In this document: one piece after another, positions 27,765 through 37,044 of the stretch
Layout of the letters: each line of letters starts with the position of its first letter
Position numbering within the stretch: position 1 is the first letter of the stretch
Assembly (NCBI GenBank): GCA_002923375.1
Contig: BEIJ01000001.1
Span: forward strand, 1,054,001-1,118,000
DNA: 64,000 bases
Direction: 5' to 3'
Source of the DNA: a bacterium HR33
Lineage (GTDB): Bacteria; Gemmatimonadota; Gemmatimonadetes; Gemmatimonadales; GWC2-71-9
Made by a program: the position numbers and the translations under genes
The notes under the pieces: generated by a model
The model's database searches: none
What the model was told of the DNA's origin: nothing
Seen by the model: the letters and a program-made list of their open reading frames with translations, nothing else

Positions 27765-29896
27765 GCGAATCCTGTTTCACGGTTTCGGTGCGGGACGGCG
27801 TAGCACACGTCGTCTTGGATCTTCCCGGCGAGCCGATCAACAAGATCACCAGAGGCGTGCGGGAAGAGATGGAGACCCTTTTTCCGAGGCTGGAAAAGGA
27901 CGCCGCGGTCAGGGCCGTGGTTCTCGCGAGCGGAAAGCCGGACACGTTCATCGTCGGAGCCGACATAGACGAGTTCGTAGCCCTGCGCTCGAGCGAAGAG
28001 GCTCGAGCGCTGGTGCTTTCCGGCCAGGCTTTGATAAACCGGCTGGCGAGCTTTTCGAAACCGGTGGTTGCCGCCATCCACGGAGCCTGTCTGGGTGGCG
28101 GGCTGGAAACCGCTCTCGCCTGTACCTATCGCGTGGCTACCGATCATCCCAAGACCATGATTGGCCTTCCAGAGGTGCAGCTAGGGATCATACCGGCCGC
28201 GGGGGGGTGCCAGCGCTTGCCCCGCCTCATCGGCCTGCGCGCGGCGCTGGACATGATCCTCACGGGCAAGAGCGTTCCGGCAAAGCAAGCCTTTCGCCGC
28301 GGAATCGTGGACGAGTTGGTGCATCCCGCAATTTTGGATCGAATCGCTCACCAGGCCGCAGTTCGCCTTGCCGGAGGGTGGCGGCCCCGGCGGCCGAAAG
28401 GAGGATTCCTGGGCTGGCTGCTCGATAGGAGCGCTCCCGGGAGGCTCGTGGTCGTGGCCTTGGCACGGCGTAGGGTGTTGGCGCAAACCAAAGGTCACTA
28501 CCCCGCCCCTCTCGCCGCCCTGGACGCCGTATCCCGGGGCTTGCGCCGCGGGATGGAGGCGGGGCTAGCCGCGGAAGCGGAATGGTTCGCCCGACTTGCG
28601 GTGGGCGATGTGTCGCGAAACCTGGTGCAGATCTTCTTCGCCACCAGCGCGCTGAAGAAAGACCCGGGAGTGGAGGGTGAAGCTCCACCGCCCCGAGCGG
28701 TGAACAACCTAGCCGTAGTCGGGGCCGGTTTCATGGGTTCCGCCATCGGCGGAGTTGCGGTGAGCCAGGCAGGCGTCGATGTAAGGCTCAAAGACACCGA
28801 TCTTGCCAGGGTGGCCCAAGGGCTGGTGAACGCCCGCAGAATTCTGGACGAGAGACTCAGGCGGAGGAGGATCGACAAGTACGAGCACCGGCGCCTGGTG
28901 GCGTTGCTCTCCGGCGGTGTGGACTGGTCGGGATTTCGGCGGGCCGATCTGGTGATCGAGGCGGTCTTCGAGGATTTGGAGGTAAAACACCGGGTGTTCC
29001 GGGAGATCGAAGCGGAAGTGAGGGACGACTGTGTCCTAGCCTCGAACACCAGCACGATCCCCATTGCTCGCATAGCCCAAGCGGTCCGGCGTCCGGAGCG
29101 AGTGCTGGGGATGCATTTCTTTTCGCCGGTGGAGCGAATGCCGCTACTGGAGGTGATCTTGGCGGAAGGCACCGCGCCCTGGGCCGCGGTTACCGCGGTG
29201 GCCTTCGGCCGCAAGATGGGCAAAACGGTGATCGTGGTTCGAGACTCCCCCGGATTCTGGGTGAACCGCATACTGGCTCCCTACATCAACGAGGCGGGCC
29301 GGCTGCTGGAAGAGGGAGTGCCGATCGAAGTGCTCGACGAGGTAATGGTGGCATTCGGATTTCCGGTGGGGCCCATAACCCTGCTGGATCAGGTGGGATT
29401 GGACGTGGCCGCAAAGTCCGCGGCGGTAATGCACGAGGCTTTTGGAGAGAGACTCCGCCCTATCGCCGGCATACAGCGCATGACCGAAGAGGGGAGACTC
29501 GGGCGCAAGAGCGGCCGGGGTTTCTATCTGTACGAGAAAGGGCGCCGGCGAAAGGTGGACCGGAGCGTGTACTCGCTGCTGGGAGTGAGTCCCGCAGCTT
29601 CTTTGCCGCGGGCTGAAGTGCAGGCCAGGATGGTGTATGCGTTGCTAAACGAGGCGGCGCGGGCTTTGGAAGAGAAAGTGGTGCGCAGCCCGCGGGACGG
29701 AGACATAGGCGCGATCTACGGGTTCGGATTTCCCCCGTTTTTAGGGGGTCCGCTGCGGTATCTGGATTCTCTGGGAGCGCAAAAAGCCGTGAGCGAGCTC
29801 CATCGGCTCCGGGATCGCTACGGCGAACGGTTCACTCCCTCCGCAGGGCTGGAAGAAATGGCACGGAACGGCGGCCGGTTTTACCCCGCCGGCTAA
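27761..29896 (+). CDS. fadJ: Fatty-acid oxidation multifunctional protein (FadJ-like)
   Basis: 711 residues. The N-terminal enoyl-CoA hydratase/isomerase domain (1-300) has ASGKPDTFIVGADIDEF, HGACLGGGLETALAC and GLPEVQLGIIPAAGGCQRL. The C-terminal 3-hydroxyacyl-CoA dehydrogenase (about 315-700) has GAGFMGSAIGGVA, ASNTSTIPI, RVLGMHFFSPVERMPLLEVI and a FWVNRILAPYINEA helix. TTG 27761 overlaps the thiolase stop and has GGAGAG just upstream. Together the two genes carry out hydration, dehydrogenation and thiolysis of acyl-CoA. Confidence 0.93.
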   Translation: MSESCFTVSVRDGVAHVVLDLPGEPINKITRGVREEMETLFPRLEKDAAVRAVVLASGKPDTFIVGADIDEFVALRSSEEARALVLSGQALINRLASFSKPVVAAIHGACLGGGLETALACTYRVATDHPKTMIGLPEVQLGIIPAAGGCQRLPRLIGLRAALDMILTGKSVPAKQAFRRGIVDELVHPAILDRIAHQAAVRLAGGWRPRRPKGGFLGWLLDRSAPGRLVVVALARRRVLAQTKGHYPAPLAALDAVSRGLRRGMEAGLAAEAEWFARLAVGDVSRNLVQIFFATSALKKDPGVEGEAPPPRAVNNLAVVGAGFMGSAIGGVAVSQAGVDVRLKDTDLARVAQGLVNARRILDERLRRRRIDKYEHRRLVALLSGGVDWSGFRRADLVIEAVFEDLEVKHRVFREIEAEVRDDCVLASNTSTIPIARIAQAVRRPERVLGMHFFSPVERMPLLEVILAEGTAPWAAVTAVAFGRKMGKTVIVVRDSPGFWVNRILAPYINEAGRLLEEGVPIEVLDEVMVAFGFPVGPITLLDQVGLDVAAKSAAVMHEAFGERLRPIAGIQRMTEEGRLGRKSGRGFYLYEKGRRRKVDRSVYSLLGVSPAASLPRAEVQARMVYALLNEAARALEEKVVRSPRDGDIGAIYGFGFPPFLGGPLRYLDSLGAQKAVSELHRLRDRYGERFTPSAGLEEMARNGGRFYPAG

Positions 29897-29913
29897 AGCT
29901 TTTTGGGCCGTCC

Positions 29914-30258
29914 TTGATCGATCTGCCCGGCCGTGTGATGGAGCCCGATGCCACCCTCGGAGGCTATTTGAAGCTGCATTCGCGGCCGCCCGCGTTTGGA
30001 GGGTCGGACGGGAAGGCCTACTCGGTTGCTATGTATGTGGACGAAGAACCGGATCAAACCGGACGGTTTGGCGGGGCCTTGCTCTTTGTTTCCTGGGAAG
30101 CGAACGGTGAGCGACCTGTGGGGCATTTGGAAACCGACTACCTGGTTTTCGGCCGCACCCGGGAGGAGGTGGAAGCCAAACTCGGAGAGCTCACGCTCTA
30201 CGAGGTGAAGCGGAAGTTGGAGGAAGCCATAGCCCGCCGCGCGGAGGAAAGCTTCTAG
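29914..30258 (+). CDS. Conserved-looking hypothetical protein
   Basis: About 114 residues, function not recognised. It has a beta-rich pattern (DATLGGYLKLHSRPPAFGGSDGKAYSVAMYVD...GGALLFVSWEANGERPVGHLETDYL) followed by a C-terminal helix. Start TTG 29914 is tentative; ATG 29938 would shorten it by 8 residues. It sits 2 nt upstream of rsgA and so is probably co-transcribed with it. Confidence 0.6.
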   Translation: MIDLPGRVMEPDATLGGYLKLHSRPPAFGGSDGKAYSVAMYVDEEPDQTGRFGGALLFVSWEANGERPVGHLETDYLVFGRTREEVEAKLGELTLYEVKRKLEEAIARRAEESF

Positions 30259-30260
30259 CC

Positions 30261-31157
30261 GTGCAGCGGGGAGTGGTGATGAGCGCCTTCGGCGGGCGGT
30301 ATCGAGTATGGAGCGAAGGGAATGAGCTGCAGGCTACCTTGCGGGGGAGGCTGAAGCAGGGTGAGGATCGGGTGGTGGTGGGAGACGAGGTGCTGGTGGA
30401 ACTGCAGCCCGACGGTTCGGCGACCATAGAGAGGGTAGAGCCTCGCCGCTCGGCATTGAAGCGGCGCACTCCGGGAAAGTTACGCGGCGTTCGGGTGGTG
30501 GCGGCCAATCTCGACCAGGTCGCGGTTGTGGGGTCGGTGGCGAGGCCCGATTGGGATTGCCATCTGATGGACCGGTTCATAGCGGTGGCGGAGGCCAATC
30601 GTTTGCCCGTGCTGCTGGTGATAAACAAGGCCGATCTCGGGTCCCGAATCGACGAGCTCGCCGCTCCGTACCGCGACGCCGGTTATCGGGTCGTAATCAC
30701 CAGCGTGCCGCAGCAGCTAGGATTGGACGAGTTCAAGGCGTTGCTCTCGGGGCGGGTGACCGTCGTCACCGGACCTACGGGTGTGGGCAAGTCTAGCTTG
30801 CTGAACGCGATCCAGCCGGGGCTGCGCCTCAGGACGGGGGAAGTGGGCCGGAAAGGCGGCCGGCACACCACGGTGGCGGCGGAGATGCACCGCTTGGAAG
30901 GAGGAGGATTCGTCGTGGATACTCCGGGGTTGAGGGACATCGGTCTTTGGGGCTTGAGTCCTGAGGAAGTGGAGATGGCCTTTCCTGAGTTGGCGGAGTT
31001 CGCCGGAGGGTGCCGGTTCGACAATTGCAGGCATATGGAAGAGCCCGGGTGTGCGGTGGTGGAAGCAGCCGCCCAGGGGAAGCTGTCCGGATCCCGGCTA
31101 GCATCGTATCGCAAGCTCTTGGTCGAGGCGCAGGCGGCGGCGCGGCCGTGGGCTTGA
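30261..31157 (+). CDS. rsgA: Ribosome small-subunit-dependent GTPase RsgA
   Basis: A 298-residue circularly permuted GTPase that matures the 30S subunit. An OB-fold occupies the N-terminus. G-motifs appear in permuted order: NKAD (G4), then GPTGVGKSSLLN (G1), GRHTT (G2) and DTPGLRD (G3). The C-terminal zinc site is CRFDNCRHMEEPGC. GTG start; ends 7 nt before the DUF1015 gene. Confidence 0.95.
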   Translation: MQRGVVMSAFGGRYRVWSEGNELQATLRGRLKQGEDRVVVGDEVLVELQPDGSATIERVEPRRSALKRRTPGKLRGVRVVAANLDQVAVVGSVARPDWDCHLMDRFIAVAEANRLPVLLVINKADLGSRIDELAAPYRDAGYRVVITSVPQQLGLDEFKALLSGRVTVVTGPTGVGKSSLLNAIQPGLRLRTGEVGRKGGRHTTVAAEMHRLEGGGFVVDTPGLRDIGLWGLSPEEVEMAFPELAEFAGGCRFDNCRHMEEPGCAVVEAAAQGKLSGSRLASYRKLLVEAQAAARPWA

Positions 31158-31164
31158 GCTTCAG

Positions 31165-32370
31165 ATGAACCTGCCCCCGCTGGTGGTACCTTTCGTCGGG
31201 GAGCGCTACGCGGCGTCGGATCGCCTCAGCCGCCTGATCGCTCCTCCCTACGATGTCATCTCGCCCGCGGAGCGTGCCGAGCTGGCCGCCGCCGATCCGT
31301 GCAACGTGGTGCGGGTTATCTTGCCGGAAGGAGGGACCGACCGTTACCGGTCGGCCGCTGCGATACTCGAAGAGTGGCGCAGGTCCTCGGTGCTGGTGCG
31401 CGATCCCGAGCCCGCGGTTTGGGTGGTGCGGCACGAATACTCGGACTCGGGCGGAATTCGGCGCTCGAGAACCGGCTTCATCGGCGCCCTGGCGGTGGAG
31501 CCGTTTGCCACCGGGAGGGTGAGACCTCACGAGCGGACCCATAGGGGTCCCAAAGAGGACAGACTGGCGCTGCTCAGAGCGACGCGAACCATGTGCGAAG
31601 CTCTGCTGGTAGTGGCGCCGGATCCGGCGGGCGAGCTCGCTACAGCTCTGGAGACTTCCACTGCTCAGCCGCCGTTTGCGGAGGCCGAATTTCAAAAGGG
31701 AGTGCTTCGCCTGTGGAGGGTTGCCGGCGCTGCCGCCGCGGAGTTGTGCCGGACGGCCTCACAGGGAAAGCTCTACATAGCCGACGGGCACCATCGCTAC
31801 GAAACCGCCTTGGCGTTCAAGGACGAGTCTCCGGGGGCGGACCGAACGCTGGCACTAATCGTTTCGGTCCGGGATCCCGGACTGTTGTTGCTTCCTACTC
31901 ATCGTCTGGTGTACGGCGGTGCGGTAGAGTGGGAACCGCTCCGGGAGCGCCTGAGCAGATGGTTTCGCATCACGCCGCTTCAAGCGCCGCCGCCGCAGAG
32001 GGATCTCGTCCTTGCGCTCCGGGGACCGCGTCTCTTCGAGCTCAGCCGATTGGATGCGGGATGGGAAGAGCTTGAAGACCTCCACCCGGTGGTCAGGAAT
32101 CTGGCGGTCGCCTGGGCGGACAGGCTGGTGCTGCCGCTCTTGCTTCAGGGTGGGGACGGCAGGGTGGCCTACACTTCCCGTGCGGAGGAGGTAATGGAGC
32201 GTCTTGCGGCGGGGGAAGCTTCGGCCGGCCTGCTGCTTTCGCCTCCCACCGTAGAGCAGGTTTTGGAAGTGGCGGACGCGCAGGCCGCGATGCCTCAGAA
32301 ATCGACTTATTTCTTTCCCAAAGTGCCCAGCGGCTTGGTAATGTTGAACCTGGCGGACTCGGGCGGTTAG
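31165..32370 (+). CDS. DUF1015 family protein
   Basis: A 401-residue member of DUF1015. Recognisable segments are RLIAPPYDVISPAERAEL near the N-terminus, RPHERTHRGPKEDRLALLRAT, and the hallmark IADGHHRYETAL near residue 210. It ends with AMPQKSTYFFPKVPSGLVM. The family is poorly characterised, and no catalytic activity is assigned here. It follows rsgA closely. Confidence 0.88.
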   Translation: MNLPPLVVPFVGERYAASDRLSRLIAPPYDVISPAERAELAAADPCNVVRVILPEGGTDRYRSAAAILEEWRRSSVLVRDPEPAVWVVRHEYSDSGGIRRSRTGFIGALAVEPFATGRVRPHERTHRGPKEDRLALLRATRTMCEALLVVAPDPAGELATALETSTAQPPFAEAEFQKGVLRLWRVAGAAAAELCRTASQGKLYIADGHHRYETALAFKDESPGADRTLALIVSVRDPGLLLLPTHRLVYGGAVEWEPLRERLSRWFRITPLQAPPPQRDLVLALRGPRLFELSRLDAGWEELEDLHPVVRNLAVAWADRLVLPLLLQGGDGRVAYTSRAEEVMERLAAGEASAGLLLSPPTVEQVLEVADAQAAMPQKSTYFFPKVPSGLVMLNLADSGG

Positions 32371-32398
32371 ATTCTCGCCGGTCAAGCCTGGAGTTCCC

Positions 32399-32617
32399 AT
32401 GAGCCCGCGACCTAGAGCCAGGATACTGGCGAACCTGGAGTCGATCTACCGCGAGGCGTACGAGCGCGCGCGGGCGGCAGGAGACCGGGCGCGCATGCTG
32501 GATCTGGATTCCGCTTTTCAGAGAGAACAGCTGGTGCTCGAGGTCCTGCTCGATATCAGGGACGCTCTGCACGGGGCTACCGCTCCCGGCAAGGCGTTGC
32601 GGAAGCTGAAGGGCTAG
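32399..32617 (+). CDS. Small helical hypothetical protein
   Basis: 72 residues, almost entirely helical and charged ([51 protein letters not shown]). GGAG 6 nt before ATG 32399 supports translation, and TAGATT at 32368-32373 may be its -10 element. No known domain. Confidence 0.65.
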   Translation: MSPRPRARILANLESIYREAYERARAAGDRARMLDLDSAFQREQLVLEVLLDIRDALHGATAPGKALRKLKG

Positions 32618-32624
32618 GTATCTT
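32597..32624 (+). promoter_or_regulatory. Leaderless promoter of the fused E1 gene
   Basis: TTGCGG (32597-32602) and TATCTT (32619-32624) are 16 bp apart, and the -10 element ends 7 nt before ATG 32632. No ribosome-binding site is present. Confidence 0.5.
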
Positions 32625-32631
32625 GCCTGCT

Positions 32632-34764
32632 ATGGCTACCCGGACCAAAACCGCTTCCCGAAAACCCTCCGCCCGCCGGCTGGAAAAGGCGGAGCTGCTC
32701 GACATTTACCGGATAATGTTTCTCTCCCGGCGCTTGGACGACCGGGAAATTCAGCTGAAACGCCAAAACCGAATCTTCTTCCAGATTTCGGGTGCCGGTC
32801 ACGAAGCGGTCTTGGTGGCCGCCGGCAAGGTTCTGAAACCGGGTTACGACTGGTTCTATCCCTATTACCGCGATCGTGCTTTGTGCCTCACCCTGGGGAT
32901 GACGCCCACCGAGATGCTTTTGGAAGCGGTGGCGGCGGCGGCAGATCCCAACTCCGGCGGGCGCCAAATGCCCTCCCATTGGGGTCACAAGGCGCTCAAT
33001 ATCGTCAGCCAGTCGAGCCCTACGGGAACGCAGTTCCTCCAGGCGGTAGGTTGTGCGGAGGCGTGGCTGCGCTACGATCGGATAAAGGAAATTCCCGATC
33101 GCGAGCAGGCGATAAAGCCCGACGAAGTGGTGTACTGCTCGGGGGGAGACGGTGCAACCAGTGAAGGGGAGTTTTGGGAGGCGCTGAACACGGCGTGCAA
33201 TCTCAAGCTGCCCGTCCTCTTCCTGATCGAGGATAACGGGTACGCCATTTCCGTGCCGGTGGAAGTCCAGACGCCGGGCGGCTCGATCTCGGCCCTGTTG
33301 AGGAATTTCCCGAACCTTTACATCGAGACGGTGGACGGGTGCGACCCGCTGGCTTCGCTGGACGTCATGTCCCGGGCGGTGGCCTATTGCAGGGCCCGCA
33401 AGGGTCCCGCCCTGGTACACGCCAGCGTCATACGACCTTACTCCCATTCTCTGTCGGACGACGAAGTCCTTTACCGCCCGCCGGAGGAGAGGGAAGCCGA
33501 AGCCCGCCGCGATCCGTTGCGAACCTTCCCTGAGCGGTTGTTGCGGGAGGGAATAGCTACCGAGGAGGAGTTGGAGCAGATAAGGTCTTCGGTGGAGGAG
33601 GAGATCGAGCTGGCTACGGAGCTGGCGCTGGCTTCGCCCCAACCGGCCCCGGACACGGTTTACCTCCACGTTTACTCTCCCGAAGTAGATCCCACCAGCG
33701 AGCGATTCGACACCGAAGACGACCCGCAGTTCAGCGGCGAACCGACCACCATGGTGGACCTGTTGAACAGCTGTCTCCGGGACGAGATGGCGCGGGATCC
33801 GAGGATCGTGGTCTTCGGCGAAGACGTGGCGGACGTTTCCCGGGAGCAATATCTGGACAAGGTCAAGGGGAAGGGCGGGGTGTTCAAGGTGACCTGGGGA
33901 CTGCAGCGGCAGTTCGGAAGCGATCGGGTTTACAACAGTCCCCTGGCCGAGGCGAACATCGTCGGGAGGGCGATAGGACTGGCCACCCGCGGTCTCAAGC
34001 CGGTGGTGGAGATCCAGTTCTTCGACTACATCTGGCCCGCCTACATGCAGATTCGCAACGAGCTGGCGCTGATGCGCTGGCGCAGCAACGGCGCCTTCAG
34101 CGCACCCGTGGTAATCCGCGTAACCTACGGCGGTTACCTCAAGGGCGGGGCCATCTACCACTCGCAAACCGGAGCGGTGGTCTATACCAGCGTCCCGGGG
34201 CTCAGGGTCGTCTGTCCTTCCACCGCGCTGGACGCCAACGGGCTTCTCAGGACCGCGATCCGCTGTGACGATCCGGTCATCTTCTTGGAACACAAACACC
34301 TTTACCGTCAGACTTACAACAAAGCTCCCTATCCCGGGCCGAACTTCATGATCCCCTTCGGCAAGGCCAAGGTGGTGAGAGAGGGACGCGACGTTACGGT
34401 GATCACCTACGGTGCGGTAGTGCAACGCGCTCTGGTGGCCGCCCAGGAACTGGCGGAGTCGGACGGTATCGAGACCGAAGTGATCGATTTGCGATCGCTC
34501 AACCCGGTGGACTGGCACACCATAGAGCAATCCGTCAAGAAGACCAACAAAGTCATCGTGGCGTACGAGGACGCCCTGAGTTTCGGCTACGGGGCCGAGA
34601 TCGCCGCGCGCATAGCGGATCAGTTCTTTGCCTGGCTGGACGCTCCGGTAAGGCGGGTCGCCTCCACCGATACGTTCGTGGCGTACTCGCCCGAACTGGA
34701 GGACGTGATCCTTCCCCAGGCGGAAGACCTCAGGGACGCCATCGCAGAGATTTACCGCTTCTAG
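32632..34764 (+). CDS. Fused alpha/beta E1 component of a 2-oxoacid dehydrogenase
   Basis: A 710-residue single-chain E1. The N-terminal half is the ThDP-binding alpha subunit ([36 protein letters not shown]). The C-terminal half from about residue 365 is the transketolase-like beta subunit ([49 protein letters not shown]). Sequence style favours branched-chain 2-oxoacid dehydrogenase over pyruvate dehydrogenase, but this is inference. No E2 or E3 gene lies nearby. ATG 32632 is preferred over TTG 32623 because the -10 hexamer overlaps the latter. Confidence 0.9.
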   Translation: MATRTKTASRKPSARRLEKAELLDIYRIMFLSRRLDDREIQLKRQNRIFFQISGAGHEAVLVAAGKVLKPGYDWFYPYYRDRALCLTLGMTPTEMLLEAVAAAADPNSGGRQMPSHWGHKALNIVSQSSPTGTQFLQAVGCAEAWLRYDRIKEIPDREQAIKPDEVVYCSGGDGATSEGEFWEALNTACNLKLPVLFLIEDNGYAISVPVEVQTPGGSISALLRNFPNLYIETVDGCDPLASLDVMSRAVAYCRARKGPALVHASVIRPYSHSLSDDEVLYRPPEEREAEARRDPLRTFPERLLREGIATEEELEQIRSSVEEEIELATELALASPQPAPDTVYLHVYSPEVDPTSERFDTEDDPQFSGEPTTMVDLLNSCLRDEMARDPRIVVFGEDVADVSREQYLDKVKGKGGVFKVTWGLQRQFGSDRVYNSPLAEANIVGRAIGLATRGLKPVVEIQFFDYIWPAYMQIRNELALMRWRSNGAFSAPVVIRVTYGGYLKGGAIYHSQTGAVVYTSVPGLRVVCPSTALDANGLLRTAIRCDDPVIFLEHKHLYRQTYNKAPYPGPNFMIPFGKAKVVREGRDVTVITYGAVVQRALVAAQELAESDGIETEVIDLRSLNPVDWHTIEQSVKKTNKVIVAYEDALSFGYGAEIAARIADQFFAWLDAPVRRVASTDTFVAYSPELEDVILPQAEDLRDAIAEIYRF

Positions 34765-34784
34765 TTTCTGCCGCTTTTTCCGAA

Positions 34785-36587
34785 CTACTTCCGCAGGAGC
34801 TCCTTGACGTCCGCGGCGGCCCCGATAGCCGCCTCTACATCTGCCGAGAGAGCTTTGGCCTGCTGGGTGGCGCTGGTGAGGTCTTCCAGGGCGGCTGCTA
34901 CGCCGGCGGACCGCAGGCGCAACAGATCGAACCGAATGTTTTGCATCGCCAGAACACAGGACTCGAGCTGGGCTTCTATCTGCCTGCGCCGTTCTACCAG
35001 CTCGCAGAGCGCATCGCGCTGCCGCCTGAGTAGATCCAGACGGCGATCTTGTTCCGGGTTCGGGCTGCCGTTTTCCAGCTCTCGGATCCTCTGGTCGAGC
35101 CGGGCGATCCCGCCGGCATCTACCCAAGTGTCCAATTGATTCAAAGTCTGGGCAAGCTCGCGGGCTCGCGCCAAGAGGGCGTCCACCGTGCCCTGAACAT
35201 CGGGCAACAGCCGCCGCTCGGTGGGGGGAAGTCGATCGAGCAGGCGGGCGATCGCCGTCCTATCGGCCTGCATCTGGCGCACCTGTGAAGCCCAGCGGCC
35301 GAGCTCGTCGGTGGCCGCTTCCGGGGGTGCGCCGGGGGAGTGGTTGACCGGCGTTTTTTCCCGCGGCGGCAACGCACCGGGGGGCAGGGCGTCGCGGGCG
35401 GGAGGGGGATGCAGCACGTCTCGCCAGGAGTAACCCTGCTGCCAGAGTTTACTGTACTGGGGTGCCAGTCCGAAGGCGCCCCAGAGTATGGCCGGCCAGA
35501 GAAACCACGGGTCGCTGATTCCGGTCGCCAAGTTCATCAACAGAAAACCGCCGTTTACGCACAGGTAGGTGGCGAGATGCGCCCTGAATTTTCTAACGGC
35601 GGGTGGTTCACCGGCTGGCGGGCCGGGAGTTTGGGCCTCGGGTAATTTTGACGGCGATTCCGCCGGTGGTCCCGAGGGCTTCGGCGAGCGGCCGAGCGAG
35701 CTGGGTGCCGCTCTCCTGACCGGAACTGCGGACCGGCTTTCGAGAGCGCGCCTTAAGGCATCAGCTGTGGGCCAGCGGTCCTCGGGCTTCTTCTCCAAAC
35801 AGCGCATGATGGCGTAGGCCAGATCGTCGGGACAGTCGGGCCGGACCTTCTTTATATCCGGCGCTGGCTCGGAAATCTGTTTCATGAGGATCCCGGGCAC
35901 CGTGGCGGCTTGGAAGGGAGGCTCGCCTGCCAGCATCTCGTAGCCCACCAAGCCCAAGGAGTAGATGTCGCTGCGGGCATCGATGTCCCGCTCGCCCGCA
36001 GCTTGCTCCGGACTCATGTAGCTGGGAGTTCCTATCACCACGCCGGTCCCGGTCAGCGTGCCCGCACCTCCTTCGGAAAGCGCCTTTGCGATTCCGAAGT
36101 CCGTCACCACGACGCGGCGCCGCGTTCCCTCGAGGAGAATGTTGTCGGGTTTGATGTCCCGGTGGATCACTCCCATAGCGTGAGCGATTCCCAGCGCGTC
36201 GGCGGTCTCTTTCATGATCCGCCGCACTTCCTCGGGAGGAAGGCGCTTGCGGCGCCTCAGCCTGGCGGCCAGCGACTCGCCGTCCACGTAAGCCATTACG
36301 AAGTAAACCAGGTCGTCGGCTTCCCCTACGGCGTGGATGGGAACGATGTGAGGATGGGAAAGTCGAGCGGCGGTCTCGGCCTCCCGCAAAAACCGGGTGC
36401 GAATCTCGGCCCGGAAGGCGAGCTCGGGAGGCAGCACCTTGATCGCGACCCGCCGCTTGAGCTTCAGATCGCGGGCACTGAAGACTACACCCATACCCCC
36501 GCGCCCGATCTCACCTTCGATCAGGTAAGAGTCCCGCAGAGCTTCCTGTAGCTTGGAGGCCAGCGGGCCGGCGCGCTCCTCACTCAT
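34785..36587 (-). CDS. Ser/Thr protein kinase with membrane and coiled-coil C-terminus
   Basis: 600 residues. The kinase domain (about 20-285) is complete: GRGGMGVV glycine loop, VAIKVLPPE lysine, VIHRDIKPDN, VVTDFGIAKAL and GTPSYMSPEQ. A Pro-rich linker leads to a 2TM-type hydrophobic pair (about 355-400, FLLMNLATGISDPWFLWPAILWGAFGL), another linker, then a long coiled coil to the end. Most secreted-sensor PASTA domains are absent. ATG 36587 is taken because an upstream in-frame TTG-type extension is Pro/Val-rich and lacks kinase similarity. Confidence 0.9.
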   Translation of the reverse strand: MSEERAGPLASKLQEALRDSYLIEGEIGRGGMGVVFSARDLKLKRRVAIKVLPPELAFRAEIRTRFLREAETAARLSHPHIVPIHAVGEADDLVYFVMAYVDGESLAARLRRRKRLPPEEVRRIMKETADALGIAHAMGVIHRDIKPDNILLEGTRRRVVVTDFGIAKALSEGGAGTLTGTGVVIGTPSYMSPEQAAGERDIDARSDIYSLGLVGYEMLAGEPPFQAATVPGILMKQISEPAPDIKKVRPDCPDDLAYAIMRCLEKKPEDRWPTADALRRALESRSAVPVRRAAPSSLGRSPKPSGPPAESPSKLPEAQTPGPPAGEPPAVRKFRAHLATYLCVNGGFLLMNLATGISDPWFLWPAILWGAFGLAPQYSKLWQQGYSWRDVLHPPPARDALPPGALPPREKTPVNHSPGAPPEAATDELGRWASQVRQMQADRTAIARLLDRLPPTERRLLPDVQGTVDALLARARELAQTLNQLDTWVDAGGIARLDQRIRELENGSPNPEQDRRLDLLRRQRDALCELVERRRQIEAQLESCVLAMQNIRFDLLRLRSAGVAAALEDLTSATQQAKALSADVEAAIGAAADVKELLRK

Positions 36588-36671
36588 GTGGCATGGCGTG
36601 ACAACCCGCCATAGATTAACGGTGGCCCCAAAGCGGGGCAACCGGTAAAAGCACTAGTCTTGGGAGCCTGT

Positions 36672-36923
36672 ATGCGCTGGGTTACCGACGAGGCCGGGCG
36701 GCGCTGGGGGGTAGAAAGGGTCGGCCGCACGTCCGGTATCGTCCCCGCCAAGGGGAAGGACGGTCAGTTCCCTGAGCCCACGGACATAGTGAGGTTCAGC
36801 TGCGAAACCGACCGCTCCGAACCCCCGCGCGAAGTCGCCACCCGGGCCGGACTACTGGAACAGCTGACCGACACCGAGCTTAGAGCCCTCCTCAACATAG
36901 CTCCCCGCGCTCCGGGGGCATAA
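36672..36923 (+). CDS. Small hypothetical protein divergent from the kinase gene
   Basis: About 83 residues from ATG 36672 (TTG 36660 would add four). The start MRWVTDEAGRRWGVERVGRTSGIVP is followed by a beta-rich middle and a helical TRAGLLEQLTDTELRALL. I do not recognise the family. It is divergent from the kinase gene and precedes lon. Confidence 0.6.
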   Translation: MRWVTDEAGRRWGVERVGRTSGIVPAKGKDGQFPEPTDIVRFSCETDRSEPPREVATRAGLLEQLTDTELRALLNIAPRAPGA

Positions 36924-37044
36924 CGACACCCTGCCATACTGGCTGACCGGCCCGGGCTGTGTGGCACAGGCCGGCACCTAATGGCAGTGTCCACTGGCAC
37001 GGTACGTGCTCAAATCCCAGGGGACTATAGGAGGCGACGACCGA

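Noticed and set aside
32614-35127. 837-codon open frame on the minus strand
   Set aside because: Antisense to the fused E1 gene and the end of the kinase gene; no recognisable protein features.
36924-37044. Possible structured leader before lon
   Set aside because: Some GC-rich complementary patches exist, but no convincing hairpin or known riboswitch motif; lon has a normal AGGAGG site.
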